From positions 4,030,001 to 4,094,000 of the forward strand of contig NC_089432.1 of NCBI RefSeq assembly GCF_026210795.1: DNA of 64,000 nt, in the 5' to 3' direction. The position numbers and the translations under genes were made by a program. The first letter of the stretch is position 1; the number at the start of each line of letters is the position of its first letter. Source of the stretch: Rhizophagus irregularis (taxonomy: Eukaryota; Glomeromycota; Glomeromycetes; Glomerales; Glomeraceae). The notes beneath the pieces are model-generated. The model saw nothing but the letters and a program-made list of their open reading frames with translations, made no database searches and was not told the DNA's origin. Shown here piece by piece: positions 1 through 12,689 of the stretch.

Positions 1-22
1 TAATGACGTCATTTATTATTAG

Positions 23-1493
23 GTATCGTTCCACGTGCTATAAGTAAATTATTTGCCGTCCTTAACAAACGAAAAGAAAAAAATCCTACCTTTGATTTTG
101 AAGTTTATGTATCATTCTTAGAATTATATAATGAAGATCTTATAGACTTACTAAACCCACCATGTAGAGAAAATAATAAAAAAGGAAAGAGTGATTTAAT
201 GATAAGAGAAGATGTAAATAGTCAAATATATTGGGCTGGTATAAAAGAAGTTCAAGTTTCGGATCCAGTTGAACTCTTAGGGTATGTTTATATTACGTTT
301 ATAATATGTTATATAAAATATACATATAATTTATCAATTTATCAAAATTTTTTAGACAATTACAAAAGGGTTCACTGTGTCGAACTGTCGCTTCAACAGA
401 TATGAATATGGAATCTTCAAGATCACACGCTATATTTTCCGTAATACTGAAACAAACAAGAGTAGAAAATTTAGAAGAAAATAAAGAAAATGATGCTCCA
501 CCACCTGAAACTTTAACCGCTTCAAAAAGAAAGAGTAAACAAAAATCATTAACATCAAAAATAATTTCAAAATTTCATTTCGTAGATTTGGCTGGTTCTG
601 AAAGGGTAATGTATTTAATATATATATATATATTTCTTTCTTAATATTCTTGATTATTTTCTTAAATATTAATAAATTTTTTTTTTTACATAAATAGTTA
701 AATAGAACTAACGCCGTAGGTGATAGAGCAAAAGAAGGAATAGCAATTAATGGTAGTTTACTAGCCCTTGGTAATGTAATTAGTGCTCTTGGTGATGAAT
801 CAAGAAAGGTCACTCATATTCCTTATAGAGATTCAAAATTAACACGTTTATTACAAGATTCACTTGGTGGTAATAGTCAAACTCTTATGTTGGCTTGTGT
901 TTCACCAGTTGATTCTAATTTTATGGAAACCTTAAATACACTAAAATATGCTAATCGTGCTCGTAATATTAAGAATAAAGTTAGTGTTAATGAAAGTTAT
1001 GGTGGTAATTCTATTGAAATAAATCAATTACGTGGTCAAATAAGTAGATTAAAGATGGAAATTCAAACTTTACGAGCTGGTGGTTGTAATGAAGAAACAA
1101 GTCGTAAACATGAAGAAGAAATTAAGGTTCTTAAAGGAGAATTAGGAATGACAAAAATGAAACTTCAAAGTGTTGAACAAGAACTTATCTCTACAAAAGC
1201 TGAAAAGAACTCTCTTTTAATGGAAATTAGTTTTAATGATCAAGATCTTTCAGATGCTGATCGTGAACATAGGATTAAAACTCATCGTATCGTTCAAGGT
1301 TATGAATCAGAAATTAAAGATCTTAAAGATCAAATTTCTGAACTTTTAGCTACTCAAGCTTCTCAACATTCACGTAAATCTTCTTTGGCTGGAACAACAA
1401 CAGGAAGAGAGAAAGGTCATATCAAATTCTCCGATCCTCATAAATATTCATCTGATGAAGATATTCATAATTTTAATAATCATAATAATAATC

Positions 1494-1555
<62 letters not shown>

Positions 1556-4500
1556 GAGAATAATAATAATAAAGAGAATAATAATAATAAAGAGAATAGT
1601 GAGAAGAAAGGTAAAAAGAAGAAGAAACGTTCTTCGAAGAAAAGTAAGACAAGAGCTGACTTCCCAGTTTCTGATGAAACTTCTACTACTAAAATTTCAC
1701 TTATTGGCCCTTCCTCATCTCATCATCAACTTGAACATGTCGTAAATGATCAAAGTTTGGAAGAAGCTAAATCCTTATTCACACCATATGAAGAAGTCGA
1801 AGAAAATATTGAAGAAGATGGTGAAGATGGTGAAAATGTTGATAGTGAATCATTCAAATTTACTCGAAAATTGAGAAGGCGTAGCAAGACAAGAGATAAG
1901 CTTCAAAAGGCCAAGGAACAATTTAGACAAAGTTACATGATAATAAAGAATCAATTAATAAAACAACCTTCATCAACTAGGAGAACTAAGAGTGAGAGTT
2001 ATATTGATCAAATGATTTCCAATCATCAAAAAGAAAAAAGAAGATTAAGCAGTGTATCTTTCAGTGAAATTCAAACCATTGAAGCACCAGAATGGCAAGA
2101 ATCTAATCCACAACCACCACAACCTACTCGTCGTACTTCAAATTCAAGTCGTTCTGTTAGTTTCTCCGATCGACCAATTTCTCCTGGTTCAACTGAATAT
2201 TCTCAAGATAGCACTGATTGCTCATCTCAACAACAAAATGTTATTGCTCTTACCCGTATGTTACATCAAATTCAAGCTGATATGGTTGTTAAAGAACAAC
2301 TCGTTTCACAATTGGAATGTGCTGAACAAGAATATATTAATATGAGAGCTCAATATGAACAAAAATTGGCTGATATGCAAGACGCTTTAATTACCTTACA
2401 ACAAGAAAGAAATGCTGCTATTAAACGTGCTCAAAATGCTAGTACTGGCGTTAGTACTCGTGATAAGAATTCAATCCTTGCCGAACTTAAAACTCGTTAT
2501 GAACACAAGATGAAACGTTTAATCCAAGAAATTGGTGAACTTCGTAGAAAATATAATGAAGCTACTCAATCTAATACCACATCAAGGGATCGAAATGAAA
2601 CAATACTCAAGAGTATGCGTGCTCAAATTGAACAACTAAAAAGTGAAAAGATGCAAATGATGAAGCGTATGAAGGATGAAGCTAAACGAGTCCGTGAAAT
2701 GACTGAACATAATCAACGTGAAATTCAAAATCTTCGTCGTAAAGGAAAATCTGCTCAAGAACAAAAGAAACGTTTTGAAAGAACTAGTGAAATGCAAAAA
2801 ATCATGCTTGAAAAGAGACAGAAAGAAGTTTTACAAACAAATAGTAAACTTAAATCAGTTATGGCCTTACTCAAACGAACCACTACTCCAAAGTCAATCA
2901 CCAAGGCTATCCGTAATCACAAACGACAATCAATATCTAATGATGATAACAGAAAGGAATCGAGACGATCCTCCGATGATTTTAGTCCTATCTATGATGA
3001 AGTATTTGCCAGTGGTTATGATAAGAAAAAACTTCTTAATGAAGCAATCTATAAATATATTAGTGGTCGTCAAACATTGACAATGATGGATGAATGGATC
3101 GTTAATAGAAATAATTTACAAGAAGAGAAGAATGAATTACTTGAAGAACGTGAAAAAATAATTACTAGTGAAGTTGGAAATGAGTTAGGAGGAGATGTTC
3201 AAGCATTAGATGATAAGATTGAGATGATCACCTCGGAAATTGCTTATATTAATGCTAAGATTCATTCTTTACAATCAAGTATTGCCGCCAAACAAGAAGA
3301 AAAATCTGCTGAAAATAGCAAAGAATCTGAAGATAAATCACGAAAGAATAGTATCAAGTCTAGTAAAATTGAAAAGAAACTTTCTTTCATCTTACCAGAA
3401 AATGCCACACCTAAAGCATCATATGACGTTGCTGTTCGCATTCTACGAAATTTGGATGAATTTGAAAGGTATACAATATTAGAATCCTTCTTTAAGGATA
3501 TTATTGATCTTCGAACTGGAGATTATTCTCGACAAATGACCTTAGAACAACAAGAAAAGATAATTATGGAATTAAGAAAAACTTTATTGGCCATGCGAAG
3601 AGCTGCAGTTCTTACAACAAGTGAATTCGAAAAGAAAAACAGAGAACTTGAAGAAGCTTTACGTCTCGGTGGAAGATCACTAAGTCCATCAACGGAAAAG
3701 AGAGAATTGCAGATGGATGATAATGAAAATAGTACTTCCAATGCCATTTCTTTATTTGATCATAAATTAGATCAAGCTTATGCAGAAGTCGAAGCTGAAA
3801 TATCAGGAACTTCTGGTCAAATGGGATCATTATCAAGATGCAATTCATTATCTGCAAGTTCAGTGAATACTGGTAAGAATAGAGCAAATTTTTCAAGACC
3901 GCCAATACCTCCCGGTTGGTTAAATCTTCAACCACGTGAAAAAGTACTCGAACAAACTAATGAAACGACGCCGGACGTTCCAACAAATCCAAGAAGAAAA
4001 GATTCTGGAAATAGTGAATCTAGTGGTGATAACAATAATAATGTAAAGAGAAGGAGTTTAAGTGGTCGAAGATTAAAGAGACCATCTGATGGTCCATCTA
4101 CACCATCTACACTATCTACATCATCAACACCAAAAGATGAGAATATTTCTCCTTTAGAACGTACAAGATCACTTAATAGTCAACCTTTAGAACGCACAAG
4201 ATCACTCAATAGTCAACCTTTAGAACGTACAAGGTCCATTGGTCAACCTTTGGAACGTACTAGATCCAGTGATCAACATTTAGAACGCGCCAGAGCTGGT
4301 GTTCAACTTTCAAGTTCACGACGAAGTTCGCTTTGTGATGGGTCAACAATTCTTGCATAGTCGACAAAGTTGTTCAACAAGCATGGGTTTCCACTTAGAA
4401 TTTGGCGATTGTCCACGTGATAGTGGATATTTTAGCAGCGGTGATAAGCGAAGATCACAAAGCAGTATGGCACGACGAGGTACCAAAGATATAACAGCAG

Positions 4501-4640
4501 CATATCATATGCGACAAAGTTCATATGGACGTAGTTCACCCGATAGCGATGATGCAGCAAGCGTAACAAGTACGACCAGTGAACGTGAAAAACGTGCATT
4601 AATGCGGTATTATTTAAATAGTTACGTTACGATTTGTTGA
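23..4640 (+). CDS. Kinesin heavy chain (kinesin-4/KIF4-like), 5' end outside window
   Basis: Microtubule motor; the ATP P-loop exon lies left of the window. The visible exon starts at 23 after an acceptor TTATTATTAG (an in-frame TGA at 4-6 excludes read-through). Introns are 282-355 (GTATGT..TTTAG) and 606-697 (GTAATG..ATAG); then one long exon follows. Motor motifs: SSRSH (switch I, 414-428), DLAGSER (switch II, 585-605, ending at the intron), [13 protein letters not shown], and neck [11 protein letters not shown], the wording typical of kinesin-4. The stalk has long coiled coils, a poly-Asn tract with KENNNN repeats, a Lys-rich patch, a conserved-looking helical block around 3400-3670, and a tail with repeats of LERTRS. 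The main frame stops at 4358-4360. A Ser/Arg-rich reading frame continues in another frame to 4640, so I extend the gene there, by an intron 4299-4398 or a frameshift. Motor identity is firm; the subfamily is inferred; the C-terminus is uncertain. Confidence 0.9.
1474..1590 (+). repeat. AAT microsatellite encoding poly-Asn
   Basis: Pure and near-pure AAT triplets inside the kinesin stalk, followed by AATAATAATAAAGAG units coding NNNNKE repeats. The repeat is in frame, so length changes alter only the number of Asn residues. It sits just before a Lys-rich segment ([13 protein letters not shown]). Confidence 0.95.
4299..4398 (+). other. Frame switch near kinesin C-terminus: putative weak intron or frameshift
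   Basis: Removing 4299-4398 (GTGTTC..CACTTAG, 100 nt) joins the frame ending LERARA to the frame reading [14 protein letters not shown] without a stop. The donor is poor compared with GTATGT/GTAATG elsewhere in this gene. Both frames look coding around 4310-4360, which would also fit a single-base indel, real or in the assembly. Confidence 0.45.
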
Positions 4641-4820
4641 TACCGTTACGGTATGGTTGTTTATTTACAGTTATGATCACTAATTTGCCGGTATGATAAT
4701 TCATTTACTAATCGTATCGTACCTGTTCTGTCCGTAATACTGTATATATTACTTCTACTAAAGTTACAGGTATGATACGAAATTACATATACAAAGGATC
4801 ATTCATACCTGTAATATCAT
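4625..4820. repeat. Word-iterated island (GGTATGA / TCATACC)
   Basis: Just after the kinesin stop, short variants of GGTATGAT and its complement recur (ACGGTATGG, CCGGTATGAT, CGTACCTG, AGGTATGATACG, CATACCTG). No coding signal is seen. It resembles other islands of self-complementary words in this window and may be a fold-back element. The remaining bases to 5056 are plain AT-rich sequence. Confidence 0.4.
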
Positions 4821-5056
4821 AAAATTTACACAAGCGTCCAACTGATAATTAAAGACGAAGCTGAAGTCACCCAACTAAAAGTAAGGATAAACAGTTTATA
4901 AAACGAAAAATAATTATAATTTATTACTTTCAAATAGTTTGAAATCTTGATATTTTTATATTTGTGATAAAGCAGTTAATTGAGATTTTTATTGTAATTT
5001 ACGAACTATATAATAAAATTGCCGAATTTACTTTATTTGCTGTATACAAATTTTGA

Positions 5057-6174
5057 TTGATATTATGCATTTATAATGATCAAGAATATAAAAAATTGGT
5101 GGAGATAAAGAAAAAAGCGAGAGGAATACTAAATGATAAAAAAATCATAGGAACGATAAATCATCAAATTGACATAGTAGAAGAAGCACTATTAGTATTT
5201 GAATTTGGAATAAAAAGATTGGCAATCGACTTTGGAATTTGTCAGTAATCGTATTAATTTTACTCAAAGACAATGTAACCAAAAAGATACGAGAGATAGA
5301 TCGTATCGAATAAAATTTACTTAAAGAATTACCGGCCTACGATACTCTACTTAAAAGAAACACGAATAAAATAGAAAGTGATTTATGTAAAAGATGCGAA
5401 AAGAACGAGAAAGAAAATTGGGAACATATTTGGCTATGCGAAGCGAACGAGTCTACGATCGATGAAATTACACAAGAATCAATATATAGATTCGAAAGAC
5501 AACTAGAAGATAAAAATCAACACGATGAAATTAAAATTTTAAGAAATTATAATTTTGAATATTAGAACAACCTTCGATAGTTCTGAGAGGAAAAAGCTGA
5601 ATATGGGAAATTTTAAGAGGAGTATATAATGACAACTTTAATAAATTAACGAATAAAAAAGAAGAAAAGGCCGTAATCAAAAATTTATGGAATTTCGTTT
5701 ACGATGAATTCAAAAAAAGAACCTGGATACCTAGATGTGATGAAATGAGCGCAAAGATGATATACAGAAGATAGATCTACGATAAAGGAAAAGCAGAACG
5801 GATGATGATTTAGCGTTAGATAAGGAAAAAGAAAACAAAAAACAGAAGAAAAATTAAAAAAAATAGAAAAAAATAAAATCAGCCAAAATATTAAAAGGTA
5901 ACGTTAAATAGATTAATAGGAACGATAACGGAAGGATCTCGTATTAGTAATAGATGGGATTTAACGATCAAAATGTATTAATTATTAGGTTTTTATTGTT
6001 ATTAGGTAATATTAGTGTAGTTATTTTTTTTTTTGTATATATGTTTTGAATACTTAGTTATAGGGATTAGATTTTCTAAGCTCTGGTTTTAAATAATTAT
6101 CTAATTTTTTATAAATTTAAATAATTAATAAAACGCGTTTCTATTTAAAAAAAAAAATTGATATTACGCATTTA
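5057..6174 (+). mobile_element. 5'-truncated, decayed non-LTR retrotransposon (LINE) with target duplication
   Basis: The copy is flanked by a 17-bp direct repeat TTGATATTA(T/C)GCATTTA at 5057-5073 and 6158-6174, with an A-run just before the right copy: a target-primed insertion. The body has broken frames. Around 5340-5500 it reads CKRCEKNEKENWEHIWLCE, a Cys/His zinc-finger-like segment of the kind found at the C-terminus of fungal LINE reverse transcriptases. Around 5670-5760 it reads LWNFVYDEFKKRTWIPRC. Several in-frame stops make it inactive. The RT core is absent, so it is a 5' truncation. Family recognition is from memory. Confidence 0.85.
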
Positions 6175-6780
6175 AAGATTACTATCTAAATTTGAATTAT
6201 GTAATAGAAAAATAGAAAAAGTAATAGAGAAGAAAATATTAAAGAGAAATATCGTGAGAAAGAGAATTTTAATCAACAAAGCATCATATTATAATCAGCG
6301 ATAATTGTGATTTGTGATATGCAATTACTATTATTATTCGATTTTAATTGTTTTAAAATCTATCATAGTTGTTATCAAATCGTAACATCAATATTTAATT
6401 CGTGATTCATTTAAGAAGCGGAGAAAATTCATATATATTTTCGGGGGAATGTGGCCGGCTCACCTGTCTAATAGTTATTCCATGAGGGTATAAAGAACAT
6501 TTGGATTCCAAGCGCATTTTCTAGTATCTTTCCCGCCCATGAAAATGAATATAATAACAACACTGTCTACCACTCGAGTCTTTATGGATTCCAAATTATA
6601 GAAAATTTTCACTGTTTCTTGGACGAATCACGAATTAAAATATTAAATTAATAATTAAATTATTAGTATGATTAGTATCATGTCCATTCGTACCTGTATA
6701 TTATTAATAGTACCTTACCTTTTAGTATACAATATATACTGTATACTCGCATTAATGTCACATTCTTACACATACAAGAT

Positions 6781-7028
6781 CAGAAACACCGACAGGAGGA
6801 TAATGTTGATCGTTTACAAACACATTTGAGTTCAGTAACGGTGAGAGACATGGTAGTGTCGCAAGTGTTACCAGTGTCTCCACTCTCCAGTGTCTCCAGT
6901 GGATGGTGTGGAAGATACTTTAGCAGCATTAGAAGGGAGGCGAGAAGAATATGGTGAATCGTCTGAACTAAAAGTAAAAGCTCAATTTATTAATCTTAGA
7001 ATTACTAATATAGTAATATTAGATTTTT
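6781..7028 (+). other. Orphan coding-like stretch
   Basis: Less AT-rich than its surroundings. One frame reads QKHRQEDNVDRLQTHLSSV; another from 6899 reads DTLAALEGRREEYGESS before a stop at 7027. It could be a displaced final exon of the kinesin, separated by the LINE, or a gene remnant. No start or complete gene model is visible. 6175-6780 shows nothing else I can name. Confidence 0.25.
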
Positions 7029-7117
7029 AATTCTCTCGAAATTTAATATCTTTTTCAGACTACTCTCGGGACATTTAATAATTCTTTGTTCATATTAAAA
7101 TTTATTTGTAGATGTAA

Positions 7118-7345
7118 GTGTATTTTTATTTTCTTTTTTATTATTTTTTCTTTCTTTTTCTTTTATTTCTTTTGTCCTTTTTCTCCTTCTTTTCTTATCA
7201 TTCCACAACCATAGATAGTAACCAAAAAAAAATAGTTATTTTTTTTTTTAAAAAAAACAGGTTTTTTTTGATTTTTTTTTCGAGACAAAAACAATTATTT
7301 TTTTTTTGGTTAGGGATTAACTTTTTTTTAAAAAAAATTATTCCT
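7118..7345. other. Homopolymer-rich stretch
   Basis: Long T runs and A runs alternate (for example 7224-7257 and 7294-7337). Any open frame here is low-complexity Phe/Lys and not a gene. Confidence 0.7.
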
Positions 7346-7584
7346 CACCATGGGTGAGATTTGATATTAGCCCAGGTCAAATAAATTGTCAAAAATGTCA
7401 AAAATGGTATTTATGACCTTTGTAAAGGTTTTAACAAAGGTAGGATTATTTAAAACACGCAACAGGAGATTTATTATGAGGAATTGATAAAATACATTGA
7501 AATGAGAAATTGGGATTAGATTTAATAGTTATTAGTATAGATGAAATTTTTTCTTTGTTAATCACCATAATAGTGTAGTAAGTC

Positions 7585-7710
7585 GAAAAATAACTAGCCG
7601 CAACGTGATCCGGACCCGGCTCAGGCGTGGATCGTCGTGGAATTCCAAGGGATTTTCTGCGATTAAACCGGGTCCGGATGATCGGCAATCAGGAATTAGG
7701 CTCCGTTTTT
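7585..7710. repeat. GC-rich inverted repeat island
   Basis: ATCCGGACCCGG at 7608-7619 is the inverse of CCGGGTCCGGAT at 7668-7679, giving a 12-bp stem around a 48-nt loop. The outer part ATGATCGGCAATCAGGAAT (from 7677) recurs, inverted and with one mismatch, near 25032-25050. It is probably a remnant of a dispersed inverted-repeat element. Its base composition is far from that of its neighbours. Confidence 0.5.
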
Positions 7711-8515
7711 CGGCTAACTAATCACATACCATTTTTAATTTATTTCATAATAAAAAAAAGTTGACTCAAAAAAATTCAAATAAAATTGGAAATCGTTTCC
7801 TATTTTTAATTTATTTTCTCTAAAAAGTGTTTTTATAAATTCAAATATTCATGTCTTTATTCTTCTTTTTGTAAAAGAACTTCTCAATATCTCACTATAT
7901 AGTTGCATTTTATGATGATTTTGTAAATTCTAATTTTGAAAAAAAGATACGATCATTAAAATTTTAGTTAAAAAGGTCTTAGTAAAAATAATACTTATAA
8001 GGGTTTTAAAAATATGTAGTGTTCATTTTTACATATGGGACCTTCAGTTATCAAAAAAAAAAAACCTATCAAATGGATCTTATTGAAAAAAAAAGAGGAC
8101 TATACATTTTATAATAGATGGAATAGAAAATCAGGATAATTTTATAGATAATAATAAATAAAGTATTTCAATTATTATATTATAAATAAAAAAATTCTGA
8201 TTAATAAATTTCTTGCCAAATTTATTCATTTTTTTCATTGGCTATAATTTGTTGTAATTAATAAAAAGAAAATCCGTTGAAAAATAGAAGGTTCGAGGTA
8301 AGTCTCAATGTGCTTCCATTATTAATAGGTATGTTAGATCGAAAATGTCTTCTTACGATTATGTTTAATTACAAAAGTAAGTATATATAATAAAATAGGT
8401 AAAAATTTAACTATCATTATTTTAGGGCAATGTATTTAAATTTTTATAAAAATAAATACTGTAAACTAATGATCTAAAATTTTAAAATTTGAATGAGAAA
8501 AGTTTATTAAAAAAC
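7711..8515. other. Gene-free AT-rich stretch
   Basis: 3' flank of the first kinase-Sel1 gene. I see no gene, RNA or clear repeat. Confidence 0.6.
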
Positions 8516-10704
8516 TTATTTTTTTTGAAGTCTTTTTAAATTATTTTTTGCTTTCTCAAGTCCTTGTTTGGCAGATTTTTCATACCAATAAATCGCTTTA
8601 TCTATATCTTTTGCAATTCCATCTCCTTTTTCATACATTAAAGCAAGATTATTTTGTGCTATATCATGTCCTAAATTTGCAGCATCTTGATATAATTCAA
8701 ATGCTTTTTGTTTATCAATTTTAGTTCCAACACCATTACTATGGCAGTATCCTAACATCATTAATCCCGGTATATGTCCTTCTTCAGCTGATTGCTTTAA
8801 CAATTCAAAAGCTTTATTATAATCTTTTTCAACACCCATTCCATTTTTATATGAAATACCAAGATTATACACTGCATCTATAATTCCATTATTTGCAGCT
8901 TTTTCATAATATTCAAAAGCTAATTTTTCATTTATTATAGTTCCATATCCATGATCATAACACAAACCAACAAAATTTTGTGCTAATGTATGATTATTTT
9001 CTGATGCTTTAATAAACAAATTAAATGCTTTATCATCATTGTTACTTGTTATAATTCCATAATAATTAAAATATCCAAGAATAAAAATAGAATTTGAACT
9101 ATTTTGATTATTTAATAACCAATTATAAAATTCTTGTGAATTTAAATTATGATTATTAAAATATTCAATAACTTGCTGCTTTAATAATTTCAAACCGATT
9201 CCTTTATTTTCTAATTTATAAATAAAATCATTTATTTCATCAACTATAATATTAAAATCTTTTTCAGTTGAAAGATTTTCTTGTTTACTTGATATTGCCA
9301 TAGAATCAATTTCTTTAGTATTCATTTTATCAAAATTTTGAATAAGTTGAGATAAATCTCCTTGTAATTCTGAACTATTAGTACTTAAAGAAGTCTCATT
9401 AAGTTCTTGTTCATTTGATATTTCATGATTTTCTACTATTACATCTGATTTTGTAATTATTGCATTTAGCCAATCAACTACTTGATATATTGTTGGACGA
9501 TTATCTGGTTCCCCATCCCAACATTCTAAACCAAACGTAATTTAGAATTAATAATATTTAGAATATAAAATTTAAAAATTAAAATATTACTCACCGGTAT
9601 AAATTTTAATATATTCTTCAGGAGTATCAGGAACAACAGTTTCTCTAAGCCCTTGTAAAATTTCCACAGCTAAACCAATATCATATTCTTCACCCTCAAC
9701 ATAAAAAGGAGGCTGCCCACTAGATATTTCCCAAAATAATACGCCTATACTATAAATGTCACTTTTTTCATTTAATGAGTACATTTGTGTTGATTGGTTA
9801 TTATTTCTTCGTCTACTAAAGCTTTTTGGATCGACATAAGGAACCACACCAAATAATTTAGATTGAAGATTAAACGATGCTCCAATTCTTTTAGATAATC
9901 CAAAATCTGCTAATTTGATTGTGTTATTACGGACTAGTATATTACAGGAGTGCTATTAAAAAAACATATATATATATTCAATTTTTTTTAATTAATAATA
10001 CAAATACATTATGATTAATGATTAAATAATGTTAAATAAATTACTAAATCACGATGCACTATTTTTTCATTATGTAAGCATGATACGGCACAAGATAACT
10101 GGTATGCCATATTATATTTGTCATCCCAAGTAAGCTTGTTAAAATTTTTCTTTAAATAACTTCGAAGAGTACCACCGTCGGCGTATTCCAATACTAACCG
10201 ATAAATATTATGATTTTCTAATGAATAAAAGAAGTAATTACTAAATGAACTTTTGTAAAATTTTGCGATTAAAAGAATATTATATTTATCAATGTGATGT
10301 TAATAATACCTAACTCAAGTTTTGTTACTCCATAGCAACTAATAATGTTATCATGGAAATCAACTTTGCGTTGAATTTTTAACTGAATAAAAAAATAAAA
10401 TATTTGAAATAAATATATTAGATAAATTCATAGACGAAAAAAAATGTATTATACTGCATTAAAATACCTCACGAACGATTTCTTTCATGGTGAAGTTATT
10501 AAGACTAATAAACGATTTTAATGCAACTAGTTTTCCTGAATTTTTCCAATTTGCACGATATACGTTTCCGAAAGCTCCAGTACCAATATGTTGAATATTA
10601 TTAAATTCTTCATATTCATAAAAATTTAAATATTCTTTATCAACAGCTTCTTCAATCCAATTGATCCATTCATTTGTATTATTTGTATTTTCGGTATCTT
10701 GCAT
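8516..10704 (-). CDS. Kinase-Sel1 fusion protein, copy 1 (616 aa)
   Basis: Probable TKL-type protein kinase joined to Sel1-like repeats, a signalling/scaffold architecture. Model: complement(join(8516..9525, 9595..9952, 10045..10217, 10310..10382, 10468..10704)), 1851 nt, divisible by 3, all introns GT-AG. The start ATG follows AATATCAAA, shared by all copies. Seen: glycine loop GTGAFGNVY, lysine in VALKSF, HRDL then HSCNIL across an intron (most copies have HSGNIL), ADFGLSKR, then an acidic linker and Sel1 repeats of about 36 residues with the usual A..LG..Y..G.G..D..KA pattern. There are five repeats against six in the other copies: one unit (the NKNLSSGQ unit) is missing cleanly. Catalytic Lys, Asp and Asn are present, so activity is plausible; Gly to Cys after HRDLH is odd. 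Confidence 0.9.
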
Positions 10705-10784
10705 TTTGATATTATCGAACGTATTGAATAATAATAAGCTAACAGAAAGTTTTAAAAAAAAATGAGAAGCAAAAATTGTTAAAG

Positions 10785-10932
10785 TTTTATTGTGTATGCC
10801 TATTATATAAATTTTTTTCTCCAAATAGTCCAAATAGTCGCACAACGTACAGCGTGATTTAATTTAGTATTACCAAACAAAAAAGTCAATCAGCAGCCAT
10901 GGTACCGCAGTACCGCAGCAGAACCGCAGTAA
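10785..10932 (-). promoter_or_regulatory. Shared upstream region of kinase-Sel1 copy 1
   Basis: Read on the minus strand it contains TTTATATAATAGGCATACAC (TATA-like, about 100 nt before the ATG), then the complement of GTACAGCGTGAT and repeats of TACCGCAGTA. The same order occurs before copies 2, 3 and 5. A core promoter role is inferred from position and conservation. Confidence 0.5.
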
Positions 10933-12689
10933 CTTACATATAATAACGTCCGTTAAAATTTATTATTTATTTTTTTGCAAGATTTAAGAAAATTTTTTTT
11001 CTATAAAAAAATAAATCTGTTAAGAGATTATCAAAAAAAAAAATTATGATTTTTTTTTAACTTTAGTCTTACATACGAAATAGTTAAAAGTTTGTTAGAC
11101 TTGAAATCAATTTATTTATTATTTTGATGGTCAGATGACTCTCAAACTTCCATTCGAAGATAACGAAGATAAATCTGAAGGTATATTGAAAAATACTATA
11201 ACTTGTATTAATATTTTCAATTAAAAGTATTATAAGTCACAATTATTTTCGGTTCTATTATTAGAATATATACAACTTTTTTCATAGAAAGAAAATCATG
11301 ATAAATAAAATTTTTTATTACGTTATTTCACTTATTTGAATAAAATTGAATAAATGATTCCTATCACAATCATTCCAACAACATATTTGGAATTTTTTTT
11401 AAAATGTTTTATTATAAGATGAAAGAAAGAGTATTCTATTTATCAAAAAGTATCATTACAAAGTTTACATTTATATTGTTGTTTAGAATAATATAAATAT
11501 AATAAACGTTGCCTTTTTTTAAAAAAAAATTTAGAGGTTTTTTTTCATTTCTTTCATATTGAGAAAGTTTCAATTTCCAAATTAGAAATTTTCCATTCAT
11601 CAATTAAATGAATAAGGAGGATTATGATTTACAGCCAATTTTTTTGGTAAAATATATTATCAAATTTTGTTGCTATCACACTGTTAAAACTTCAATATTT
11701 GAAATATTTGAACAAGTTATTTTAATTGTATAAAAATATTATTCGATTAACGGTAGTGATAGAGTAATAAAATTCAGTAAAGAAAGAATTTTGAGTTTTA
11801 GTAAATAAATTCTTTTAAATTATTAACATCAACACTATTTTCATTTTAAACAAACTATAAATTGCACTTACATTATATTAACATTGTAATTTATCTTCGA
11901 AACTGAATTTCTGCTGCTTTTTGACACCAATGAAAGGCTTTTGAATTTTCAGATTCTATATTTTCCACACAAAATTCAAAAAACTTGTTATAGCCGGAAC
12001 ATTTTATATTTTCTAACGGTCATGTGACTATATTAATTAAGCCAATTTCATAGTATTATCTAATTTTTTTATAATTCTGGCCAGCGCTATAAATTTGACC
12101 TAAATTACCCAGAATCGAAAACTCGTTCAGTATATTTATATCTAACGGATTCAAAAAAAATCGAAAATGAAAAAATTATCATTATGCCAAATAATCTTAA
12201 ATTAAAAATAATATTACTATTATAATCTAATTTATACTCTACTTTTGCCAAAATTTGATTTATCTTCTTTTATAAATCACTTACATAAAAAATAATCCAT
12301 CAGTAAACGATTTATAAATTATTATAAAACTAACGCTAATTAACGTTTTAGATATGAAACTCTAATGTTATGAAAAATTAAATTCTTAGACTTTGAACGA
12401 TTAAAAGTTAAATTTTATTTAATTGGAAAATAAGTGAACGAAGTTATATCAGGAATGTAGTTATATTAAACTTCTACAAATTTAAATTACTGATATAGTA
12501 AATATTTCAATTTAAAAAATATACAATGATAGTATATACAGAATATGTTCAATTATAAAGATATAGTATATTAACCATAATTATATAAGACGGGTAAAAA
12601 TTTTAATAAATAAATTTATCAAATAAATATTGTAAATAAATTAAATGATTTAAAGTTTTACAATATGAGCAAAAAAAATTTTTTATAAC
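10933..12689. other. AT-rich flank, duplicated upstream of the other copies
   Basis: No gene is seen. Short blocks such as TTGAATAAAATTGAATAAATG recur at similar distances upstream of the other kinase-Sel1 copies, so this is an eroded part of the same segmental duplication. Confidence 0.5.

Noticed and set aside
1455-3935. Several 74-127 codon frames overlapping the kinesin
   Set aside because: They are shadows of the kinesin exon in other frames or on the other strand.
7118-7357. 79-codon Phe/Lys-rich frame
   Set aside because: Pure homopolymer translation.
7446-7688. 80-codon minus-strand frame
   Set aside because: It spans the GC-rich inverted repeat and has no coding signature.
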